Assembly (NCBI GenBank): GCA_963730005.1
Contig: CAVSPO010000014.1
Coordinates: 194,695 to 258,694 of the forward strand
Length of the DNA: 64,000 nt
Direction of reading: 5' to 3'
DNA from: CAVSPO01 sp963730005
Lineage (GTDB): Bacteria > Actinomycetota > Actinomycetes > Propionibacteriales > Propionibacteriaceae
In this document: positions 8,506-17,333 of the stretch, in pieces
How positions within the stretch are numbered: the first letter of the stretch is position 1
Layout: each line of letters starts with the position of its first letter
Notes under the pieces: generated by a model
Told to the model about the DNA's origin: nothing
The model's input: the letters and a program-made list of their open reading frames with translations, nothing else
Database searches by the model: none
Position numbers and translations under genes: made by a program

Positions 8506-8614
8506 TTGTCCTTGCGCTGCCGAAACGGCTCCTGCCACGGGGGGACTGTCCGGGTCGCGGTGCTCATCTGTCGATCACCACGAAGTGACCTGTGGCACTG
8601 GCGAGGAATGGAAA

Positions 8615-8980
8615 ATGGCCAATCTGGTTGAGGGTGTTGGCGCGGCCGCGCTGCGCACGGACGTTCCGGAGTTTCGTCCCGGTGACTCCGTGCGTGTCCA
8701 CGTGAAGGTCATCGAGGGCAACCGCTCCCGTGTGCAGATCTTCGCAGGCACCGTGCTTGGGCGCAGCGGCGGCGGTGTGCAGGAGACCTTCACGGTCCGT
8801 AAGGTGTCTTTCGGTGTAGGTGTTGAGCGTACCTTCCCGGTGCACAGCCCGATCATCGAGATGATCGAGGTCGAACGTCTGGGTGCCGTGCGGCGGGCGA
8901 AGCTGTACTACCTGCGCGATCGTCGCGGCAAAGCTGCCAAGATCAAGGAACGTCGCGGGGCCAGGCCCGAGAAGGCCTGA
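8615..8980 (+). CDS. rplS: 50S ribosomal protein L19
   Basis: 121 residues from ATG at 8615 (MANLVEGVG), with GAGGAA just upstream. Core motifs FRPGDSVRVHVKVIEGNRSR and FPVHSPIIEMIEVERLG are canonical L19, which sits at the 30S-50S interface. The open frame continues far upstream into the IS region, but that part is not L19-like. A perfect hairpin follows 20 bases after the stop. Confidence 0.97.
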   Translation: MANLVEGVGAAALRTDVPEFRPGDSVRVHVKVIEGNRSRVQIFAGTVLGRSGGGVQETFTVRKVSFGVGVERTFPVHSPIIEMIEVERLGAVRRAKLYYLRDRRGKAAKIKERRGARPEKA

Positions 8981-8999
8981 GCATCGCACAATCAAAGAA

Positions 9000-9033
9000 G
9001 ACGAGGGCCCCCGGTCAACCGGGGGCCCTCGTC
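9000..9033 (+). terminator. rplS terminator
   Basis: Near-perfect stem GACGAGGGCCCCCGG / CCGGGGGCCCTCGTC with a 4-base loop, 20 bases after rplS. It may also serve the convergent lyase gene on the other strand. Confidence 0.85.
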
Positions 9034-9066
9034 GCGTTCTGGCGCAGCAAGTCCTGAAGAGCGCGA

Positions 9067-9095
9067 TCCCGGTCTGCTCACGGAGCAGACCGGGA
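9067..9095 (-). terminator. Terminator-like hairpin after the tryptophanase-family gene
   Basis: Perfect 13-base stem TCCCGGTCTGCTC / GAGCAGACCGGGA with a 3-base loop, 28 bases past the stop of the minus-strand lyase gene. With the preceding hairpin it insulates two convergent genes. Confidence 0.7.
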
Positions 9096-9123
9096 ATGAG
9101 CTGACAGCGACCGGCTCAGGGTT

Positions 9124-10572
9124 CTAGAGACTGTCGCCGAAGTCGTTGCGGAAGGCTTTCACGAGGTCTGCCGCCCAGTCGGTGACAGGCTCGAGCCTGC
9201 CGCAGAAGAAGCGGAGCACCTTGGGCTCCTCCGTCCACCGCAAGCCGCCGATCAGCTCGCGGTGTTCGTAGAGCCAGGCGATGCGGTCAACGGCATACTC
9301 CACCTGCGACAGCGTGTAGACGCGACGCGGCATGGCAAAGCGGACCAACTCCATGTCCGCCAGCGGCTCGGTGCCGTCGGGCTCCCGCTCCTCACTCAAG
9401 GTGCCACGCTCCATGGTGCGGATCGCGCCGGAGATGTACACGGCGGCCGCCAGACAGGCTGCCGGGTACTGGGTCTGCGGGATGTGCGGCAGGAAAGCCC
9501 GCGCATCCACGTGGCAGCCCAGACCGCCGGCCGGGGTGACCACCGGCACGCCCCGGTCGAGCAGCCGGTCGACCATGTGCGCGATGTACTGCGGGCCTTG
9601 GCCGATGTTGTCGAGGTCCATCAACTCGTCGAAGCCGACCGCCATTGCTTCCATCTCGCGTACCGACATGCCGCCGTAGGTCAGGAAGCCCTCGTAGAGC
9701 GGGACCAATTCGCGCATGACCTTGAAGTCGGTCTCGTCACGAACGACGATGCCGCCGCCGCGCGCGCAGGTGAGCTTGCGGGCGGAGAAGTAGACGATGT
9801 CGCACAGGTCGGCCGTCTCCAGCACGATGTCCTCGAGGGGACGGTCCTTCTCGGCTTCCTCGCGTTCGTGGATGAACCAGAGGTTGTCCGAGAGCAATGA
9901 GGCGTCCAGAATCAGCCGAAGGCCGTGTTCGCGGCACACCGCGCTGACCTCGCGCAGGTTCGCCATCGAGAATGGCTGGCCGCCGATCAGGTTGGTGCCC
10001 GACTCCATCCGGACGAACGGGATGCGGTCGACTCCGACCCGGGCGATGCACTCACGCAGCTTGTCGATGTCCATGTTGCCCTTGAAGGGCAGGTCAGAGG
10101 TGATCTGCAGCCCGGCGTCGCTGACCAGCTCCTCGACCTTCCCGCCGCGAATCGTGATGTGGCTCTTGGAGGTGGTGAAGTGGTAGTTCATCGGCACCGT
10201 GTCGCCGTCGCGCACGAAACAAGCCGAGATGATGTTCTCGCAGGCGCGGCCCTGGTGAGCGGGCAGGAAATTGGGCATGCCGAAGATGCGGACCACACGC
10301 TCCTTCAAGCGTTCGAAACTGGCCGAACCTGCGTAGGCGTCGTCAGCTCGCAACATGGCCGCCTGCTGCAGATCGCTCATGGCGTTGACGCCCGAGTCAG
10401 TCAGCATGTCCATGTAGATGTCGCTCGTGCTGAGCATGTAGGTGTTGAAACCGGCCTCGGAGATGGCTTCCAGGCGCCGCTCAACCGGGGGCAGGTTCAG
10501 TTTCTGGACGATGCGCACCTTGTGCATCTCGAGCGGAATGCGCATCCCGTTCGAGAACTTGACGTTTGCCAT
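9124..10572 (-). CDS. Tryptophanase / tyrosine phenol-lyase family enzyme
   Basis: 482 residues, fold-type I PLP beta-eliminating lyase. Family motifs: DIYMDMLTDSGVNAMSD, AYAGSASF, PAHQGRACENI, GGQPFSMANLREV, MERGTLS, and the PLP lysine K266 in FSARKLTCARGGG. E. coli-type enzymes read S-x-K-K-D at this site, so the first lysine is arginine here and Asp is Leu. The family cleaves tryptophan or tyrosine to indole or phenol plus pyruvate and ammonia. Which substrate is used cannot be decided. It lies between rplS and lepB, a position usually without such a gene, which suggests insertion. Confidence 0.8.
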   Translation of the reverse strand: MANVKFSNGMRIPLEMHKVRIVQKLNLPPVERRLEAISEAGFNTYMLSTSDIYMDMLTDSGVNAMSDLQQAAMLRADDAYAGSASFERLKERVVRIFGMPNFLPAHQGRACENIISACFVRDGDTVPMNYHFTTSKSHITIRGGKVEELVSDAGLQITSDLPFKGNMDIDKLRECIARVGVDRIPFVRMESGTNLIGGQPFSMANLREVSAVCREHGLRLILDASLLSDNLWFIHEREEAEKDRPLEDIVLETADLCDIVYFSARKLTCARGGGIVVRDETDFKVMRELVPLYEGFLTYGGMSVREMEAMAVGFDELMDLDNIGQGPQYIAHMVDRLLDRGVPVVTPAGGLGCHVDARAFLPHIPQTQYPAACLAAAVYISGAIRTMERGTLSEEREPDGTEPLADMELVRFAMPRRVYTLSQVEYAVDRIAWLYEHRELIGGLRWTEEPKVLRFFCGRLEPVTDWAADLVKAFRNDFGDSL

Positions 10573-10771
10573 GGGCGTTGCTCCGTATTGGACTGAGAGG
10601 GGTTGTTTCGGATCAACTCTGCACCGAAATCGGTTGGTCTCGGGCCCCGTCTCACCACGGTCGCCTTGACTCGGAGGTCAGCCTGTCGAACACGGGTCGG
10701 CGGGCCCGCTGGGCCTACACTTGACGAGTCGCCTGGCGTGGGCGGACGGATAGTTTCTTGGGGGCGATCAG

Positions 10772-11593
10772 GTGCGAGAGCAGGACCAGGACGTGCCGGC
10801 CACTGGGCCGGCGGTCTCCTCCGCTGCGGACGAGCCACCCACGGGTGCGGGCCGGGGGCGGGTTGGCCGCGCCGGGTCGTGGCTGGGTGAGCTGGCTATT
10901 GTCCTGGTGATCGCCTTGACCATCTCTGCGCTCTTGCGCGCGTTCGTCTTCCAGATCTTCGAGATTCCCTCGGGCTCGATGGAGAACACGCTCAAGGTCA
11001 ACGACCGGGTAGCAGCGGTCAAGCTGAAGGACTTCCAGCGCGGTGACATCGTCGTCTTCGAGGATCCTGCCGGCTGGTTGCCGCCCGCGCCGTCGTCCAC
11101 CAGCCCGGCGCGCCGAGCCCTCGAGCTGGTTGGGCTGCTGCCTGACAGCAGCAAGAACTACCTGATCAAGCGCGTCGTCGGGATGCCGGGCGACCAGGTG
11201 AAGTGCTGTGAACCCGACGGTCGAATCACCGTCAACGGGGTGCCGCTCGACGAGACCAGCTACCTGTACTCGGTGAACGGACAGCAGGTGAGTCCCTCCG
11301 ACATGGAGTTCGACGTCGTGGTGCCGCGCGACCGCATCTTCGTGCTCGGCGATCATCGCAACGCCTCAGGCGATTCGCGCTACCACCTGTGTGACGCCGC
11401 CCGGGCGGGCATGCCACCGGGCATGACGGCCTTCCCCCCTGTTTCTGACGTGGTCGGGCCCGCGGAAGCCCTGGTGGCGCCGCTGAACCGGATCACCAGC
11501 TTCAACCCTCCCAGCACCTATGCGAACGTTCCAGACGCTGCTTCGGCACCAGTTGCGCCCACCATCACAGTCGAAGGCCGATCCTGCCGGTGA
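10772..11593 (+). CDS. lepB: Signal peptidase I
   Basis: 273 residues, GTG start. Cytoplasmic N-terminus of ~38 residues, a membrane helix at ~39-60 (LAIVLVIALTISALLRAF), then the S26 catalytic domain: nucleophile S69 in IPSGSMENTL and general base K133 in YLIKRVVGMPGD, plus the GDHRNASGDSR box. It cleaves signal peptides on the outer face of the membrane. First gene of the overlapping run to dprA; its TGA overlaps the rnhB start. Confidence 0.95.
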   Translation: MREQDQDVPATGPAVSSAADEPPTGAGRGRVGRAGSWLGELAIVLVIALTISALLRAFVFQIFEIPSGSMENTLKVNDRVAAVKLKDFQRGDIVVFEDPAGWLPPAPSSTSPARRALELVGLLPDSSKNYLIKRVVGMPGDQVKCCEPDGRITVNGVPLDETSYLYSVNGQQVSPSDMEFDVVVPRDRIFVLGDHRNASGDSRYHLCDAARAGMPPGMTAFPPVSDVVGPAEALVAPLNRITSFNPPSTYANVPDAASAPVAPTITVEGRSCR

Positions 11594-12231
11594 TGATCAG
11601 GCCGGGGCGAGGCATCTACGGCTACGAGCGGGCACTGACCCGTGCGGGTTTCGGCCCGGTGGCCGGAGCTGACGAGGCGGGACGGGGTGCCTGCGCCGGT
11701 CCGTTGGTGGCCGCAGCCGTGATCCTTGGCGACGGTGGGGCGCGCCGTATCGAGGGCCTGAACGACTCCAAGCAGCTGACGGCCCGGGCGCGCGAGGAGT
11801 TGCACGACGAGATCTGGGCCAAGGCCGTTGCTGTTGCGTGGGTGCGCATCGAAGCCGGCGAATGCGACCGACTGGGCATGCATCAGGCCGACCTGCAAGG
11901 CTTGCGGCGTGCGCTGCTGCAGCTCGATCCGGCTCCCGGGTTCGCTCTGACCGACGGTTTTCCCGTCCAGGGGCTGCCCTGCGAGGGTTTGGCCATCTGG
12001 AAGGGCGATCAGGTGGCGGCCTGTGTCAGCGCTGCCTCCATCATCGCGAAGGTGACCCGCGACCGAATCATGAACGAATTCGACGCTCGGTTCCCGGGCT
12101 ACGGTTTTGGTGAACACAAGGGCTATTGCACTGCTGCGCATCAGGAGAGGCTCGAGTCACTGGGCCCAAGCGCCGTGCACCGGCTGCGGTACGCGAACGT
12201 ACAGCGAGCCGCTAGAGTGGCCTCACCATGA
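11590..12231 (+). CDS. rnhB: Ribonuclease HII
   Basis: 213 residues. GTG at 11590 or ATG at 11593; both overlap the lepB stop. The active-site signature GADEAGRGACAGPLVAAAVIL carries the first Asp-Glu pair, and conserved LNDSKQLT, SAASIIAKVTRD and YGFGEHKGY follow. It removes single ribonucleotides and RNA from RNA:DNA hybrids. Stop overlaps the next gene by 4 bases. Confidence 0.95.
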   Translation: MMIRPGRGIYGYERALTRAGFGPVAGADEAGRGACAGPLVAAAVILGDGGARRIEGLNDSKQLTARAREELHDEIWAKAVAVAWVRIEAGECDRLGMHQADLQGLRRALLQLDPAPGFALTDGFPVQGLPCEGLAIWKGDQVAACVSAASIIAKVTRDRIMNEFDARFPGYGFGEHKGYCTAAHQERLESLGPSAVHRLRYANVQRAARVASP

Positions 12232-12542
12232 GCGCCGATGACCTTGAGCAGTATGAGAGCAAGCTCGAACTCGAGCTCTACCGCGAGTATCGCGATGTGG
12301 TGGACATCTTCACCTACGCCGTTGAGACCGAGCGTCGCTTCTACCTGTGCAACGCCGTCGACCTCAAGGTTCGCACCGAGGGTGGAGACGTCTATTACGA
12401 GGTGTCCATGGGGGACGCCTGGGTCTGGGACATGTACCGACCGGCACGATTCGTGAAATCGGCGAAGGTGCTCACCTTCCGTGACGTGTCGATCGAGGAG
12501 ATCCAACACTCCGAGCTGCAGATGCCTGAGGGCCAGTCCTAG
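12228..12542 (+). CDS. DUF2469 protein
   Basis: 104-residue acidic protein starting MSADDLEQYESKLELELYRE. This family is near-universal in actinobacteria and found almost only there, always between rnhB and yraN/comM; its function is unknown. ATG overlaps the rnhB stop (ATGA). Confidence 0.9.
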   Translation: MSADDLEQYESKLELELYREYRDVVDIFTYAVETERRFYLCNAVDLKVRTEGGDVYYEVSMGDAWVWDMYRPARFVKSAKVLTFRDVSIEEIQHSELQMPEGQS

Positions 12543-12668
12543 CTGGTTGCGCTTCGACGGCGGGGGCCTGGGTCGGCTGTGGACAAGTGGGCCCCGGGCC
12601 GGATGTGCTGTGGATGGTGATCGATGCCTGCGCCTGCCGGGGACAGTGTCCCTGGAGGTGGTCACGTG

Positions 12669-13031
12669 ATGTCGAGTGTGGGCAGAACAGGTGAAGAGCA
12701 GGCGGCCAGATATTGCGAGTCGCTGGGTTGGGCGGTGGTCGATCGGAACTGGCGATGCGAGCTGGGCGAGCTTGATCTGGTGTGTCTGGAGCCGGTAGCT
12801 GACGGGCTTCCCACCGGCGTGGCGGTTGAGGTCAAGACCAGGACCGGCACCGGTTTCGGGGAGCCGCTCGAGGCGATCACCGCAGCCAAGCTGGCCAGGC
12901 TGCGCCGGCTGGCGGGGGTGTGGGCGGCCCAGCACAACGGCGAGGTGTCCGGGGTACGGCTGGACGGAATCGGGATCCTCAAGTATCCCGGGTGGGCGCC
13001 GCTGGTGACGCACGTCAGGGGTATGGCGTGA
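12669..13031 (+). CDS. YraN family (UPF0102) nuclease-fold protein
   Basis: About 120 residues. I chose ATG 12669 (GTG 12666 is equally possible) because GGAGG at 12654-12658 is well placed; an ATG-type start at 12624 lacks a ribosome site. The pattern GEEQAARYCESLGWAVVDRNWR, then GELDLVCLEP and VAVEVKTR, is the PD-(D/E)XK-like core of UPF0102. Likely DNA-processing, biochemical role unproven. The stop overlaps the comM GTG. Confidence 0.88.
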   Translation: MSSVGRTGEEQAARYCESLGWAVVDRNWRCELGELDLVCLEPVADGLPTGVAVEVKTRTGTGFGEPLEAITAAKLARLRRLAGVWAAQHNGEVSGVRLDGIGILKYPGWAPLVTHVRGMA

Positions 13032-14560
13032 CCTCGACCTCGGCCTGGTCCGTGGCACTGATCGGCATGGAGGGCACGCTGGTCGAGGTTGAAGCCTCCA
13101 TCGGGGCTGGGCTGCCTCGCACCGTGCTGGTCGGGTTGCCGGACACTGCGCTGTACGAAGCGCGGGACCGTTGCCGGGCTGCCGTGGCCAATGCTGGGCT
13201 GTCATGGCCCAACCAGCTGCTGACCATCAACCTGACCCCGGCCAGCATGCCCAAGGCGGGTAGTCACTACGATCTGGCGATCGTTGCTGCCGTGCTGGCC
13301 TGCTCCCAGGTGGTGCCGCCACAGCTCGCCGCGTCCAGCGTGCTGCTGGGCGAGCTGGGCCTTGACGGTCGCGTGCGTCGCGTCCACGGGGTGCTGCCCG
13401 CACTGCTGGCGGCTCGCCAAGCCGGTTGGCAACGCGCAATCGTTCCAGCCAGTCAGGTGCGTGAAGCCACGCTGGTGGACGGCATCACCGTGTGGGGTGT
13501 TTCCTGCCTGGCCGATCTGGTCGAGGTGTTGCACGGTCGTCCGGTCCTGAATCAACCCGAACGGGAGGCTGCGCAGGCTGACCCGGTCACCTCCTACCAG
13601 CCCGACCTGTCGGACGTGGTGGGGCAGGACGAGGCGCGCTGGGCGCTGGAGGTGGCGGCAGCCGGTGGCCATCACCTCTTCCTGCACGGACCGCCGGGGG
13701 TTGGCAAGACGATGCTGGCCGAGCGGCTGTCGGGGCTGCTCCCCGATCTTCGGGAAGCGGAGGCGTTGGAAGTGTCAGCCCTGCATTCGCTGGTCGGCGA
13801 GGATCTCGCGGACGGCCTCATCCGTCGTCCTCCTTACTCCGACCCGCACCACAACGCGTCCATGGCGGCGATGGTGGGCGGCGGGAGCCGGGTCGCCCGC
13901 CCCGGTGCGATATCGCTGGCGCATCGCGGCGTCCTCTTTCTTGATGAAGCACCAGAATTCAGTTCCCAGGTGCTGGAGTCGCTGCGGACCCCGCTGGAAT
14001 CCGGTTGGGTGTCGATCGCCAGGAGCCAGCTGACGACCCGTTACCCGGCACGCTTTCAGCTTGTGCTGGCGGCCAACCCCTGTCCGTGCGGGATGGCAGC
14101 CACAGTTGGTGCCCATTGCCGTTGCACGCCGATCTCGGTGCGCAGGTACAACGAACGGGTGTCGGGGCCGATCCTGGACCGCATCGACATCCATCAGAAC
14201 CTGGTGCCGCTGCGTCGAGCTTTGCTGAGCCAGCAGGGAGCGGCCGGGGAGTCAACCGCCTTGGTGGCGGCCCGGGTGGCGCAGGCCCGCGAGCGGCAGG
14301 CGCGTCGGTTGCGCGACACCAGCTGGTTGGTGAACGCCGAGGTGGCGGGTGCCTACCTGCGCAAGCGGCTGCCCCGCCCCCACGGCTCGGAGTTGATCGA
14401 TCGGGCAGTTGTGTCTGGGCAAGTGAGTGCCCGAGGGCTCGACAAGGTATTGCGGCTGAGCTGGACGCTCTGTGACTTGGCCGGGCGCGACCGGCCGAAC
14501 CGCAACGACGTCGCGGCCAGCATCGCGCTGCGCCGCGGGGAATGGGCTGGTGCAGCATGA
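13028..14560 (+). CDS. comM: YifB/ComM-family Mg-chelatase-like AAA+ ATPase
   Basis: 510 residues from GTG 13028 (GTGA overlap). N-terminal Lon-like ChlI domain (LVGLPDTALYEARDR, LTPASMPKAGSHYDLAI), AAA+ core with Walker A GPPGVGKT and Walker B FLDEAPEF, the AANPCPCG loop, and a C-terminal domain ending DLAGRDRPNRNDVAASIALR. ComM in Gram-negatives is a branch-migration helicase for natural transformation; in actinobacteria it is conserved next to dprA, which supports a DNA recombination role. Confidence 0.92.
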   Translation: MTSTSAWSVALIGMEGTLVEVEASIGAGLPRTVLVGLPDTALYEARDRCRAAVANAGLSWPNQLLTINLTPASMPKAGSHYDLAIVAAVLACSQVVPPQLAASSVLLGELGLDGRVRRVHGVLPALLAARQAGWQRAIVPASQVREATLVDGITVWGVSCLADLVEVLHGRPVLNQPEREAAQADPVTSYQPDLSDVVGQDEARWALEVAAAGGHHLFLHGPPGVGKTMLAERLSGLLPDLREAEALEVSALHSLVGEDLADGLIRRPPYSDPHHNASMAAMVGGGSRVARPGAISLAHRGVLFLDEAPEFSSQVLESLRTPLESGWVSIARSQLTTRYPARFQLVLAANPCPCGMAATVGAHCRCTPISVRRYNERVSGPILDRIDIHQNLVPLRRALLSQQGAAGESTALVAARVAQARERQARRLRDTSWLVNAEVAGAYLRKRLPRPHGSELIDRAVVSGQVSARGLDKVLRLSWTLCDLAGRDRPNRNDVAASIALRRGEWAGAA

Positions 14561-15726
14561 CCATCGGGTACGACTGGACGCCGGAACGAGTGGCCCGGGC
14601 GGCACTGACGTTCGTCTGTGAGGCAGCCAACCCGCTGCTCGGCCCCGTGGTGACAGAGCATGGGGCTGTCGCAATCCTCGACGACCTGCGCAACCGCGAT
14701 GACGATTCAGCCTGGTGTCGCCGGGCTCAGGCCATTGACGTCCAGGCGCTGGTGGAACAGTCGGAGGGGCTGCGGTTGCGCTTCGTGATTCCCGACGACC
14801 CGGAGTGGCCCGAACAGCTGAGTGCCCTGGCGCTGGTTGAGCCCGTGCAGGGTATGGCCGGGCCACCTCACGGGTTGTGGCTCAAAGGTCCCGGCGACCT
14901 GGCAAGGTGGGCCAGCTCGTCGGTCGCGCTGGTCGGGTCCCGGGCGGCCACCCGCTACGGGGAGGCGGTGGCCACCGAGCTGGCAGCCGACCTGGTGCAG
15001 GCCGGCGTCAGCGGCCCATCGGCTCAGAATGGCTGGGTTGTCGTTTCCGGTGGAGCCTACGGCATCGACACTGCCGCCCACCGGGGGGCGCTGGCGGGGG
15101 AGGGCAGGACCATCGCGGTGCTCGCCGGGGGGCTGGACGAGTGCTATCCGCGCTCCAACTCGCGTCTGTTCGAGGAGCTGGGCAGCCATCAGCTGCTGGT
15201 GTCCGAGGTGCCCCCAGGGATCCGACCGAGCCGCGCCGGGTTCCTGGCCCGGAACCGGCTGATCGCGGCACTCACTGCCGGCACAGTGGTCATTGAGGCT
15301 GCCGCCCGATCCGGTGCGCGAAACACGGCGAACTGGGCGGGGCAGCTGGGACGGCTGGTGATGGCGGTGCCCGGTTCGGTGCACTCGTCCATGTCGGTCA
15401 GTTGTCACCGGATGATCCGTGATGGTGAAGCCACGCTGGTTTCCAGCGCCGACGATGTCCTCGCCCTGCTGCAGCCGATGGGGCAGGGGCCGCTGTTAGA
15501 ATTCGGTGGGGTGGCTCGTCCACTGGATGACTTGCCCGAGGATCAGTTGCGGGTCCGAGAGGCGTTGCCTGCCCGTGGTGGCAGGTCCGCCGCCGAGCTG
15601 AGCCTGCTTTCCGGGGTGAGTCTGCAGGACTGTCTGGGTGCCCTGGTGGAACTGGAATCCAGGCAACTGGTGGCTCGGGTGGGGGAGACCGGCTGGAAAT
15701 TGAACCGTCCGAGCAGGCGGCTCTGA
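14557..15726 (+). CDS. dprA: DNA processing protein DprA
   Basis: 389 residues from ATG 14557, overlapping the comM stop. Rossmann-type DprA core: ALVGSRAATRYGEAVA, VVSGGAYGIDTAAHRGAL, IAVLAGGLDECYPRSN, SEVPPGIRPSRAGFLARNRLIA and VIEAAARSGARNTANWA; a winged-helix C-terminus follows. It loads RecA onto incoming single-stranded DNA. An insert before VVVSGG (SGPSAQNGW) lengthens one loop relative to common forms. Confidence 0.95.
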   Translation: MTIGYDWTPERVARAALTFVCEAANPLLGPVVTEHGAVAILDDLRNRDDDSAWCRRAQAIDVQALVEQSEGLRLRFVIPDDPEWPEQLSALALVEPVQGMAGPPHGLWLKGPGDLARWASSSVALVGSRAATRYGEAVATELAADLVQAGVSGPSAQNGWVVVSGGAYGIDTAAHRGALAGEGRTIAVLAGGLDECYPRSNSRLFEELGSHQLLVSEVPPGIRPSRAGFLARNRLIAALTAGTVVIEAAARSGARNTANWAGQLGRLVMAVPGSVHSSMSVSCHRMIRDGEATLVSSADDVLALLQPMGQGPLLEFGGVARPLDDLPEDQLRVREALPARGGRSAAELSLLSGVSLQDCLGALVELESRQLVARVGETGWKLNRPSRRL

Positions 15727-15831
15727 CGATCAGGCCCCACCCCAAACCCACGGTCACCTTCGTGCGGGTCGGTGTCGGAAGACAGTGGGATCATTGATGT
15801 GGACAACGACGCAGGAATCGAAGGAGCAGTC

Positions 15832-16818
15832 ATGGACCTGATCCGACTCGGCAATTCGGGGCTGAAAGTCAGCCCGATCACGCTGGGCTGCATGAGTTTC
15901 GGAACACCCGGCAAGGGAGCGCACAAGTGGGCGCTCGGTGAGGAGGACAGCCGCTCGGTGATTCGCAAGGCCCTGGACGCGGGTGTGACGACCTTCGACA
16001 CCGCCGACATGTACGCGACCGGCCGCAGCGAGGAGATCGTCGGCAAGGCGCTGCGCGACATGGCGAACCGCGACCACGTGGTCATCGCCACCAAGGTCTT
16101 CTACCCGATGAGCGACAACCCCTACGACAGGGGTCTGTCCCGCAAGAACATCATGCGCGCCGTTGATGCCAGCCTGACACGGCTGGGCACCGACCACGTT
16201 GACCTCTACCAGATACACCGTTTCGATCCGAACACCCCGGTGGAAGAGACCATGGAGGCTCTCCACGACGTGGTGAAGGCCGGCAAGGCGCGCTATCTCG
16301 GCGCCTCGTCGATGTGGGCCTGGCAATTCGCGAAGATGCAGTACACCGCGCAGCTGCACGGCTGGACCCGCTTCATCTCGATGCAGGACCACTACAACCT
16401 GCTGATGCGCGAGGAGGAGCGTGAGATGCTCCCGTTCTGCCTCGACCAGGGCATCGGCGTGTTGCCTTGGTCGCCCGTCGCCCGCGGCAAACTGACTCGC
16501 CCCCTCGGTGTGCACACCCCGCGTCAGGACACCGACATGCTCACGCGAGCCGGCATGTACACGCGCAACCAGGAGTCCGATGCCGCAATTGTCCAGGCTG
16601 TCCAGCGGATTGCCGAGGCTCGCGGCGTCCCGATGGTTCAGGTGGCGCTGGCGTGGGTGATGGCGCAGCCAGCGGTGACCTCGCCAATCGTCGGCGTCAC
16701 CAAGCTCACTCACCTGGACGACCCCATCGCTGCTATCGAGCTCAAGCTCACCGAAGATGAGATCGCCGAGCTGGACACCCCCTACACGCCGCGGATGCCG
16801 GAGGGGTACCCGAGCTGA
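15832..16818 (+). CDS. Aldo/keto reductase
   Basis: 328 residues. Start set at ATG 15832 because AAGGAG (15821-15826) precedes it and MDLIRLGNSGLKVSPITLG is the normal family N-terminus. Catalytic tetrad region FDTADMYATGRSEEIVGKAL (Asp, Tyr) and VIATKVFYPMSDN (Lys); LGASSMWAWQFAK and the NADPH-binding C-terminus GVTKLTHLDDPIAAIELKL. Tas/YajO-like subgroup, NADPH-dependent; substrate unknown. Stands alone. Confidence 0.92.
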   Translation: MDLIRLGNSGLKVSPITLGCMSFGTPGKGAHKWALGEEDSRSVIRKALDAGVTTFDTADMYATGRSEEIVGKALRDMANRDHVVIATKVFYPMSDNPYDRGLSRKNIMRAVDASLTRLGTDHVDLYQIHRFDPNTPVEETMEALHDVVKAGKARYLGASSMWAWQFAKMQYTAQLHGWTRFISMQDHYNLLMREEEREMLPFCLDQGIGVLPWSPVARGKLTRPLGVHTPRQDTDMLTRAGMYTRNQESDAAIVQAVQRIAEARGVPMVQVALAWVMAQPAVTSPIVGVTKLTHLDDPIAAIELKLTEDEIAELDTPYTPRMPEGYPS

Positions 16819-16934
16819 GCGGCGTCAGCCACTTGGGCTGTAGCCGCAGGGGGGTGTCAATCGTGGCTGCTGGCAGGGTGGTCGTTGCCGCAATGTGACC
16901 CACGCGTTTGCCCCAGCGCGTCGAATCGGGTGGG

Positions 16935-17276
16935 ATGGACGGCATGATAATCGCACTGCCGATCAACGACGACGAAACGCTGGCGCCCTTCGGTCGCGCT
17001 CCCAACGTGGCTGTGGTGACTGTGGCCGGCGGTGAGATCACCGACTGGCAGATGCACCAGACCGAGTGGGACGTGCTGCACGACGTCGGGGATCACGGGC
17101 AGCATCACGCGAGGATGGTCCGCTTCCTCGCCGACAACGGGGTCCAGCATGTTGTTTTCGACCACATGGGGCAGCCAATGCAACACGTGGTTTCCAAGAT
17201 GGGGATCGGCCTGCACCAAGCTGGGTCACTTCAGGCTCGGGAGGCCGCCCGGCAGGCGGCAGTCGCCCTGGGCTAG
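16935..17276 (+). CDS. NifX/NifB-type cofactor-binding domain protein
   Basis: 113 residues (ATG 16935, or 16944). MIIALPINDDETLAPFGRAPNVAVVTV followed by a His-rich middle (DHGQHHARMVRFLADNGVQHVVFDHMG) matches the dinitrogenase iron-molybdenum cofactor domain family. Stand-alone members occur widely in non-nitrogen-fixing bacteria and probably bind Fe-S or metal cargo. No nif genes are near; partner unknown. Confidence 0.75.
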   Translation: MDGMIIALPINDDETLAPFGRAPNVAVVTVAGGEITDWQMHQTEWDVLHDVGDHGQHHARMVRFLADNGVQHVVFDHMGQPMQHVVSKMGIGLHQAGSLQAREAARQAAVALG

Positions 17277-17333
17277 GCCCACTGTCGCTGCAGTGGCGAC
17301 TTCGCGCAACGTTCACCAAGTGAGCTGGTACAC

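Noticed and set aside
8021..8614. Upstream extension of the L19 frame
   Set aside because: The extra 198 residues overlap the IS110 transposase antisense and do not look like L19; the start at 8615 has a ribosome site and canonical N-terminus.
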